A stretch of 23,794 nt of DNA from an uncultured Bacteroides sp. (GTDB taxonomy: Bacteria; Bacteroidota; Bacteroidia; Bacteroidales; Bacteroidaceae): positions 1-23,794 of the forward strand of contig CAJJYX010000024.1 of NCBI GenBank assembly GCA_905197435.1. Reading direction: 5' to 3'. Positions 1 through 5,229 of this stretch are shown piece by piece. A program made the translations under genes and the position numbers. The first letter of the stretch is position 1, and each line of letters opens with the position of its first letter. The notes under the pieces are model-generated. The model was given only the letters and a program-made list of their open reading frames with translations. It had not been told where the DNA came from and did not search any database.

Positions 1-1722
1 GAAGACGTTGTGTCCCTTGTTCTCTTTCAGCTCCTGGGGCAGCAGGCTTTGGTCGCCCACCAGCCAGTTGTCGATGAACGGGATGCCGGTAATCCAGTTG
101 CCGTGTTCTATTTCCCCGCTTCCCTGGATATCGTTCTGGCGTCCGGCAAAGTTCCACATGAAGTAGCGCCAGTACATCCAGTTGAGCTGGTAGGAGAAGA
201 AGAACTTGATGTTTTCCCACTGCGTGGGCATGTTCACCATAATCATGCTTCCGCATTTGTCGTAGGGCACGTCATAGCCCTTGATGTCTTGCCAGGCATG
301 GTATTGCTGTGTATGGAGGCTGCTGTACATACGTGGGAACAGCATGTTCTGTGCATATTCGTATTCAATGCGGCCGGGGATTTCGATGTACGAGTCCTTC
401 TCGTCGGGTGTAGCTTTCTCCTTGCGGATGTACTTCGTTCCTTCGCTCTTGACGCGCGGTTCGCAGTAACCGTCTTTTACGTCGAGCGCCACCTGCGATG
501 AGAAAGCCGGACCGTAGAACAGCGGGCGTGTGCCGTACTGTTCGCGTCCCAGGTATTCGCCCAGCGTGAAGATGTCTTCCGGTGAGTTCTGGTCCATCGG
601 TGTGTTGGCGGTGGAACGGATAACGATGAGTGCATACGAGGAATATCCGATGACAATCATCATGGTGCAGAGCAGCGAAGTGTTCAGCGTGCGTGCCGAT
701 ACGCGGTATTTCTCTTTGATGGCCGCCTGCATCTTCGGGCGGAGGTAGAGCCACAACAGGGCGATGACAATGATGCCGATGACCACCGAACTGGTGCCGT
801 GTCCGTAGAACGGAATACCCAGCATGGCGATGGTGAGCACGAACGAGAGCGTCATGCGTGCCTTGTTGCGTTCGGTGTAGCTTTCGTAGACACCCCAGAT
901 GAGGCAGGTTGCCAACAGGATGATGTACACGATGACACCCGTGTTGAAGGACATGCCCAGCGTGTTGACAAAGAGCAGTTCGAACCATCCGCCCACTTTC
1001 ACGATGCCCGGCACGATGCCGTAGAGTACGGCTGCTACCAGTATGCCCGAAGCCAGCAATGCCAGCAGGGAGCCTTTGGCATTGGCGTTGGGCACTTTCT
1101 TATAGTAATACACCAGTACGATGGCAGGCAGGCAGAGCAGGTTCAGCAAGTGCACGCCGATGCTCAGGCCGGTCAGGTAGGCGATAAGAATCAGCCAGCG
1201 GTCACTGTGGGGTTCGTTGGCAACGTCTTCCCATTTCAGTATCAGCCAGAATACCACGGCGGTGAACAGGGAGGAGAAGGCATAGACTTCGCCTTCCACG
1301 GCACTGAACCAGAATGTATCGCTGAACGTATAGGCCAGTGCGCCCACCAGGCCGCTGCCCATGATGGTCACCATCTGTCCGCGTGTGATATTGTTTTCGT
1401 CCGTCGCCACGAGTTTGCGCACCAGGTGCGTGATGCTCCAGAAGAGGAACAGGATACATGCGCCGCTCATCAGCGCGCTCATGTAGTTCACCATTTTGGC
1501 CACGGTGGAGGCATCGGAAGCAAATTGTGAGAATAGGTTGGCTACCAGCATGAAGAACGGTGCGCCGGGCGGGTGTCCTACTTCCAGCTTATAGCCGGTG
1601 GTGATGAACTCCGGGCAGTCCCAAAAGCTTGCAGTGGGTTCGATGGTCATGCAATAGACCGTCGCTGCAATGAGGAATGTAATCCAGCCTACAAGGTTGT
1701 TTACGGTTCTGTACTGTTTCAT
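1..1722 (-). CDS. DUF2723 family membrane protein, probable GT117 glycosyltransferase (3' end outside window)
   Basis: The minus-strand frame is open for 574 codons from the ATG at 1722 to the window edge, so the C-terminus is missing. The product starts MKQYRTVNNLVGWITFLIAA and is highly hydrophobic, with about ten likely membrane helices in the first ~330 residues, followed by a soluble stretch. Near the N-terminus the sequence TASFWDCPEFI matches the WDxxEF signature of DUF2723, where the Asp and Glu are the conserved acidic pair of an O-mannosyltransferase-like (GT-C fold) enzyme. The family is widespread in Bacteroidota and is linked to protein O-glycosylation, with catalysis on the periplasmic side of the inner membrane. 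The gene faces away from the utilisation locus and is probably housekeeping rather than part of it. The family call is strong; the acceptor and sugar are unknown. A long leader containing a 22-bp repeat array lies upstream. Confidence 0.88.
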   Translation of the reverse strand, partial: MKQYRTVNNLVGWITFLIAATVYCMTIEPTASFWDCPEFITTGYKLEVGHPPGAPFFMLVANLFSQFASDASTVAKMVNYMSALMSGACILFLFWSITHLVRKLVATDENNITRGQMVTIMGSGLVGALAYTFSDTFWFSAVEGEVYAFSSLFTAVVFWLILKWEDVANEPHSDRWLILIAYLTGLSIGVHLLNLLCLPAIVLVYYYKKVPNANAKGSLLALLASGILVAAVLYGIVPGIVKVGGWFELLFVNTLGMSFNTGVIVYIILLATCLIWGVYESYTERNKARMTLSFVLTIAMLGIPFYGHGTSSVVIGIIVIALLWLYLRPKMQAAIKEKYRVSARTLNTSLLCTMMIVIGYSSYALIVIRSTANTPMDQNSPEDIFTLGEYLGREQYGTRPLFYGPAFSSQVALDVKDGYCEPRVKSEGTKYIRKEKATPDEKDSYIEIPGRIEYEYAQNMLFPRMYSSLHTQQYHAWQDIKGYDVPYDKCGSMIMVNMPTQWENIKFFFSYQLNWMYWRYFMWNFAGRQNDIQGSGEIEHGNWITGIPFIDNWLVGDQSLLPQELKENKGHNVF

Positions 1723-1774
1723 TCGGATGAAATTCGTTATTATATAATATTCTTGTTTTCAGTTGTTTAAGTGC

Positions 1775-1875
1775 TGTCCGACAGACGCCTGTGCCTGTCG
1801 CGCCAGAGTCCTGTGTTTGTCACGCCGGACACTGGAGTTTGTCGCGCTGAAGTCCGGAGTCTGTCACGTCAGGCA
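1775..1875. repeat. Degenerate 22-bp tandem repeat array (left copy)
   Basis: About five units begin with TGTC at 1775, 1796, 1818, 1840 and 1862, giving periods of 21, 22, 22 and 22 bp. The core is TGTC(A/G)CG(C/T)C(A/G), close to a palindrome, followed by a variable half such as GACACTGGAGTT or AAGTCCGGAGTC. The array ends 52 bp before the DUF2723 start codon and would lie in that gene's leader. A related array with the same period lies at 23428-23537. There are no unique spacers between units, so it is not a CRISPR array. Confidence 0.75.
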
Positions 1876-1921
1876 ATATTGCCCGCTTCGGCAGGACACG
1901 GATGTATGGTGCACAACGCGG

Positions 1922-1929
1922 CAAAGATA
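1922..1929 (-). promoter_or_regulatory. Possible -7 element of the DUF2723 gene promoter
   Basis: On the minus strand this reads TATCTTTG, a full match to the Bacteroides -7 consensus TAnnTTTG. I see no good TTTG about 20 nt upstream. Use of this promoter would give a leader of roughly 190 nt that includes the 22-bp repeat array. Support is the single motif only. Confidence 0.4.
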
Positions 1930-2069
1930 ATAAATTCAATTCTAAATAAGTGACAGTAAGGCGGATTATTAGGATAGGTTAAGGGATGAGGCGGCTAAAA
2001 TGGGAGAATGCGGAGAGGGGGAGGGATTGCTTTTGCTTCTCTGAAGAGTTCGGTGTACCAAGGCTTTCA

Positions 2070-2170
2070 AAACAAAAGCCCCACTTCGCAAGTGAGGTAT
2101 GCAACTTTAGGCATTGCGATTGGAAGAACAAGTCTCTCGCCATATCCTTCACTCTTTGGGTGATGATTTT
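2070..2170 (-). ncRNA. Candidate small RNA (~100 nt)
   Basis: A full-consensus Bacteroides-type promoter (2176-2207) points leftward. About 100 nt downstream is a minus-strand intrinsic terminator: a stem with GCG loop followed by CTTTTGTTTTG. Nothing between them looks like a gene product. A minus-strand ATG at 2143 opens a frame, but it reads straight through the terminator. I do not recognise the RNA family. An independently transcribed small RNA is the simplest reading; a short attenuated leader is the alternative. Promoter and terminator are seen in the sequence; transcription itself is inferred. Confidence 0.45.
2077..2098 (-). terminator. Intrinsic terminator of the candidate small RNA
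   Basis: On the minus strand CCTCACTT pairs with AAGTGGGG around a GCG loop, with one mismatch in eight pairs (C2081 against A2095). It is followed immediately by CTTTTGTTTTG (2078 down to 2068). This is a standard Rho-independent layout for leftward transcription. Confidence 0.6.
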
Positions 2171-2175
2171 CTACA

Positions 2176-2207
2176 CAAATGTACTGTTTTTATGGCAGTG
2201 AAGCAAA
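2176..2207 (-). promoter_or_regulatory. Consensus Bacteroides promoter, leftward
   Basis: On the minus strand a -33 TTTG (2207-2204) and a -7 TACATTTG (2183-2176) are separated by exactly 20 nt. This fits the known Bacteroides primary-sigma promoter (TTTG, about 19-21 nt, TAnnTTTG) at every fixed position. Initiation is predicted near 2170. A 12-bp direct repeat (2179-2190 and 2212-2223) overlaps the -7 box and recurs just upstream of the -33 box. Confidence 0.6.
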
Positions 2208-2249
2208 TGCTATGTACTGTTTTACATAAGAAGCTTGTTTTTTGTATGA

Positions 2250-2269
2250 ATTATACACGAATGTATAAT
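2250..2269. promoter_or_regulatory. Perfect 8-bp inverted repeat, possible operator
   Basis: ATTATACA and TGTATAAT flank CGAA. The site lies 136 bp upstream of the AlbA_2-type gene and next to two larger inverted repeats. Its function is unknown. Confidence 0.45.
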
Positions 2270-2284
2270 ACATCTGTTTGAGCA

Positions 2285-2315
2285 CATGTGCAAAAAGTGG
2301 ATGTTTTTGCACATG
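2285..2315. promoter_or_regulatory. Perfect 12-bp inverted repeat, possible operator
   Basis: CATGTGCAAAAA (2285-2296) and TTTTTGCACATG (2304-2315) are exact reverse complements separated by 7 bp. The arm occurs again at 2345-2356. The arrangement resembles a dimer-binding operator upstream of the AlbA_2-type regulator gene. As RNA it could also form a hairpin, but no T-tract follows on either strand. Confidence 0.6.
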
Positions 2316-2323
2316 AAATGAAG

Positions 2324-2356
2324 GATGTGAGCAAAAAAGCCCTATTTTTGCACATG
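2324..2356. promoter_or_regulatory. Second, imperfect copy of the same inverted repeat, overlapping a -7-like box
   Basis: ATGTGAGCAAAAA (2324-2336) and TTTTTGCACAT (2345-2355) pair with one extra base, repeating the 2285-2315 palindrome about 40 bp downstream. TATTTTTG at 2343-2350 matches TAnnTTTG on the plus strand and lies inside the right arm, so a protein bound here would occlude a promoter for the gene at 2406. The -33 region is poor. Confidence 0.5.
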
Positions 2357-2405
2357 TTATCGATAATAGACCGATGTACTATGGAGTAAAGCATCATTTT
2401 ATATA

Positions 2406-3410
2406 ATGTGTATGACAGAAGGTGAGAAACAGACAATCGAGTATAAAAGCATTCAGAAGATAAGAACTGGAGATAGAGGATTCAGGGATTTGGCTGTTAC
2501 TTGCGTATCATTGGCTAATGCCCAGGGCGGGAAGATTTTTGTAGGATATGATGATAAGGGCAAATGTCCGCTTTTGGGGCAAGTCATAGATACTGATGAG
2601 GTGAACGATGCTGTCAGTAAGCTGCGAAGCCTTTGTTTTAATGTAGCTGTTGCTGCTTCGGAAGTACAAACGGATAATTTTGGAAGTCAATATTTTATAA
2701 TTACTGTCTACCCTTCATTTCGTTCTATTGCCACTACTTCAGACGGGAAGATATATATTCGTGTAGCAGATAAATGTGAACCGGTTCGAAGTGAAGACAT
2801 TCAGCGGTTGAGTGAGGAAAAGGGTACTTACCAGTGGGAAATGGTTCGTACTAAATTCATGCTGGATGAAAGTGCATTGGATAATTTGCATCGGCTTGCC
2901 GAAGAGATACGTAGGTCACCTCGGGTAGCCTTTCACATCGAGCAATTGGATGATATAGAGTTGGCAGAACACTACTGCCTGATGGATGCCGGTCAGTTAA
3001 CTCATCTCGGAGTTCTGTGGTTGGGTACATCGAAACAAAGGCAAACGATTAGTTACCCCATTACTGCCCAATACATTGTGTATGATAATTTGGAGAGAAA
3101 AGTCCGTAAAGTGGAGTGGCACGATAATACATTAAATCCTAAGGAGTTGCTTTTGTCCGTTGAAAAGGAAGCGGTAGAATTGACTTACTCCTATGAATTT
3201 CCCGATGGACTGTTTCGTAAACAAATTCGTCATTATCATCCCAAGTTGATAAGAGAATTATTGGTTAATGCCTTTGCCCATAAGAGCTTCACGATATCAA
3301 GTGATATTATGATTCAAGTTTATCCGGATAGGTTGGAGATTTCCAACCCCGGCGGATTACCTTTGGGAATTACTAAAGATAAGAAAGATAATCTATCCCT
3401 TGGTGAATAA
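2406..3410 (+). CDS. Truncated Schlafen/AlbA_2-domain ATP-binding regulator-like protein
   Basis: The product is 334 aa (or 332 from the in-frame ATG at 2412, which begins MTEGEKQTIEYKSIQK). Residues ~8-130 fit the AlbA_2 (Schlafen AlbA) domain: an E-Y-K-S start, SLANAQGGKIFVGYDDKGK, then IYIRVADKCEPV. Near the end, ELLVNAFAHKS and LEISNPGGLPLGITKD match the start of the HATPase_c_4 module of this family. Relatives normally continue through the rest of that module to a C-terminal winged helix and are some 130-150 residues longer. Here the frame stops shortly after GITKD, and tail-like sequence appears in another frame (3388-3462). The protein is probably an inactive deletion derivative. Related proteins are putative DNA-binding regulators or accessory/defence factors; no substrate can be given. 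The palindrome cluster just upstream suggests autoregulation in the intact ancestor. It has no evident link to the polysaccharide locus. Confidence 0.65.
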   Translation: MCMTEGEKQTIEYKSIQKIRTGDRGFRDLAVTCVSLANAQGGKIFVGYDDKGKCPLLGQVIDTDEVNDAVSKLRSLCFNVAVAASEVQTDNFGSQYFIITVYPSFRSIATTSDGKIYIRVADKCEPVRSEDIQRLSEEKGTYQWEMVRTKFMLDESALDNLHRLAEEIRRSPRVAFHIEQLDDIELAEHYCLMDAGQLTHLGVLWLGTSKQRQTISYPITAQYIVYDNLERKVRKVEWHDNTLNPKELLLSVEKEAVELTYSYEFPDGLFRKQIRHYHPKLIRELLVNAFAHKSFTISSDIMIQVYPDRLEISNPGGLPLGITKDKKDNLSLGE

Positions 3411-3462
3411 GGAATTGCGCGCTGATGGAGCAAAATCGGAAAGAAGATATTGGTTTCTTTGA
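3388..3462 (+). pseudogene. Out-of-frame C-terminal remnant of the AlbA_2-type gene
   Basis: In the frame +1 relative to the preceding gene, these bases read IIYPLVNKELRADGAKSERR followed by YWFL and a TGA stop at 3460-3462. The basic residues followed by a YW-hydrophobic end resemble the closing beta-wing of the winged helix that ends this family. The join to GITKD looks like an internal deletion that also shifted the frame. Assignment to the same ancestral gene is inference from position and character. Confidence 0.4.
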
Positions 3463-3629
3463 GTGGCAAAAAAAAAAAGAAAAAAGAATGGCTTGAGTAT
3501 TGGATGATTACTAATATATAGATATTTAGGCATTTAGATATTTAGGTATTTATGCATTTTGTTTTTATTAAGAAAAAGGAATCTTAGGTTTACATATTCG
3601 GTTATAAATATTTAGAACACAAATATACC
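3463..3629. other. AT-rich intergenic region ahead of the esterase gene
   Basis: It contains an 11-nt A run (3468-3478) and AT-rich short repeats, including AGATATTTAGG at 3520-3530 and 3536-3546. A weak promoter match (TAGGTTTA near 3584, with TTTG about 23 nt upstream) is the only candidate for the esterase gene. No gene is seen. Confidence 0.4.
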
Positions 3630-5051
3630 ATGAAAAGTAAAACTCTTGCATTGATTTTATTATGCTGCGCCGTCTCGTTGGGCGCCAAAGTAAAACTGCC
3701 TGCACTGGTGGGCGACAACATGATACTTCAGCAGCAGACTGAAGTGAAACTATGGGGAACGGCCGCACCGAAAGCCGAAGTACGCGTCACTCCTTCGTGG
3801 AACGGACAGACAACGACTTGCCGTGCCGATAAGGATGGCGGTTGGACGCTTGCCGTGGAGACCCCGGCAGCAGGATACACGCCTTATGAGATAACTTTTG
3901 ATGACGGAGAAAAAACCACGTTGAAGAATATCCTGATCGGTGAGGTATGGCTTGCCTCCGGTCAAAGCAACATGGAGATGCCACTGAAAGGCTTTGGCGG
4001 TTGCTGCATCATGAACGGAGTGGACGACATCATAGCTTCTGCCGAAAACACGAGCGTGCGTATGTTCACCGTTCCCAAGCATCAGACTTATGAACCGCAG
4101 ATCGACTGCAAAGGCCGCTGGAACATACCTTCCATAGAGACTTCGCCCGATTTCAGTGCAACAGCTTATTATTTCGCCACTTCGTTGAGCCGTGCCCTCC
4201 GGATTCCGGTCGGTATCATCTGTAGCGCTTACGGTGGAGCCACTGTAGAAGGTTGGATAAGTCGCGAACTGCTGGAAAACTATCCTGACATTTCCCTCGA
4301 CCCCGATTCCATCGAACGCCTGCACCCCATGCAACGCCCGATGCTGATGTACAATGCCATGCTGAAACCGTTGCAGAACTATACAATCAAAGGGTTCATC
4401 TGGTATCAGGGCGAGTCGAACGTGGGCCGCCATGAGACATACGCCGAGCGCTTGGCCGACATGGTGCAGCTGTGGCGCAAGGAGTGGGGACTTGGCGAGC
4501 TGCCTTTCTATTTTGTAGAAATAGCTCCTTATGCCTACGGAGGCACCCAACAAGAGAAAGCCGCCTACCTGCGCGAAGCGCAATTCCGTGCCCAAAGCCT
4601 GATTCCAAACAGTGCCATGATTTCTACCAACGACCTTGTGGAACCCTATGAGATATACAACATCCATCCCCGCAACAAGACGAAGGTGGGGCAGCGCCTG
4701 AGCTATCTGGCAATGAACCTCACCTATGGTTTGAAGCAGATACATTGCTTCGGCCCGCAGTACAAGTCATGGACGGTTAAAGGCAATGAAGCATGGGTCT
4801 CCTTCGACCATCTGGAAATGGGTATCTGCCGCAACTACGACCTTCGCGGTTTCGAAGTGGCAGGCGAGGACCGCGTGTTCCATCCTGCCGATAAAGTATG
4901 GCTGCACTGGCAGACGAATGAGGTGGTGGTTTCTTCGGAGAAGGTGCCCCATCCTGCCAGTGTACGCTACTGTTTCCATGATTTCCAAATTGGTACGATG
5001 ATTGGAGGGAATGAATTGCCCACCATTCCATTCCGTACGGATAATTGGTGA
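3630..5051 (+). CDS. Secreted SGNH carbohydrate acetylesterase, sialate O-acetylesterase-like (SASA family)
   Basis: 473 aa. A signal peptide (MKSKTLALILLCCAVSLGA) leads into a short beta domain (LPALVGDNMILQQQTEVKLW), the usual N-terminus of bacterial sialate-O-acetylesterase-like proteins. The SGNH blocks are GEVWLASGQSNMEMPL with nucleophile Ser113, GFIWYQGESN at 255-264, and IHPRNKTKVGQRL with His346. Many relatives have DIHP here; this one has NIHP, and the residue three before the His is Tyr rather than the classical Asp. Asp335 is a possible acid, or a Ser-His dyad may suffice. It should hydrolyse O-acetyl esters in the periplasm. In this locus the likely substrate is acetylated hemicellulose fragments, not sialic acid, because no sialic acid genes are nearby. 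It converges on the GH9 gene. Fold and esterase class are secure; substrate is inferred. Confidence 0.88.
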   Translation: MKSKTLALILLCCAVSLGAKVKLPALVGDNMILQQQTEVKLWGTAAPKAEVRVTPSWNGQTTTCRADKDGGWTLAVETPAAGYTPYEITFDDGEKTTLKNILIGEVWLASGQSNMEMPLKGFGGCCIMNGVDDIIASAENTSVRMFTVPKHQTYEPQIDCKGRWNIPSIETSPDFSATAYYFATSLSRALRIPVGIICSAYGGATVEGWISRELLENYPDISLDPDSIERLHPMQRPMLMYNAMLKPLQNYTIKGFIWYQGESNVGRHETYAERLADMVQLWRKEWGLGELPFYFVEIAPYAYGGTQQEKAAYLREAQFRAQSLIPNSAMISTNDLVEPYEIYNIHPRNKTKVGQRLSYLAMNLTYGLKQIHCFGPQYKSWTVKGNEAWVSFDHLEMGICRNYDLRGFEVAGEDRVFHPADKVWLHWQTNEVVVSSEKVPHPASVRYCFHDFQIGTMIGGNELPTIPFRTDNW

Positions 5052-5117
5052 AAGAACGGAAAGTAGATAAACACTTTCATTATGCTATAATATTGAGGGT
5101 GTCGAAACTCTCATAAA

Positions 5118-5156
5118 CAAAAAATACCCTCACCACAGATAGTTGTAGCGAGGGTA
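5118..5156 (-). terminator. Intrinsic terminator of the GH35-GH3-GH9 operon
   Basis: On the minus strand TACCCTC (5156-5150) and GAGGGTA (5131-5125) form a 7-bp stem with an 18-nt loop, followed by a T-rich run (TTTTTTG, 5124-5118). It lies 74 nt beyond the GH9 stop codon. A second small hairpin, TGAGGGT/ACTCTCA with a GTCGAA loop (5094-5113), sits nearer the esterase gene end but lacks a T-tract on the plus strand. Confidence 0.6.
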
Positions 5157-5229
5157 ATTTCGATAAAAGGGGAGATTTGACACATCTCTAAAAGAAAATA
5201 TTCAGAGGATTTTGCTCCCCTTATCTCTC

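Larger units (their letters stand above)
1723..2405. other. Large intergenic region with several regulatory elements
   Basis: There is no convincing protein gene in these 683 bp. From left to right it holds a TA-rich stretch, a 22-bp tandem array (1775-1875), a -7-like element for the DUF2723 gene (1922-1929), a plain stretch to about 2065, a candidate minus-strand small RNA with terminator and promoter (2070-2207), a 12-bp direct repeat ATGTACTGTTTT at 2179-2190 and 2212-2223, and three inverted repeats between 2250 and 2356. A 71-codon plus-strand frame at 1986-2201 crosses these elements and has no recognisable protein features. Confidence 0.7.

Noticed and set aside
2032..2143. Minus-strand short frame starting ATGGCGAGAGAC inside the candidate small RNA
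   Set aside because: It reads through the hairpin and T-tract, so most of it would not be transcribed; the peptide shows no recognisable features.
1986..2201. 71-codon plus-strand open frame in the left intergenic region
   Set aside because: It has no domain-like features and overlaps the opposite-strand terminator, candidate small RNA and promoter, which explain the sequence better.
3468..3478. 11-nt A run as a phase-variation tract
   Set aside because: It lies between genes, outside any reading frame and not at a recognisable promoter spacer.
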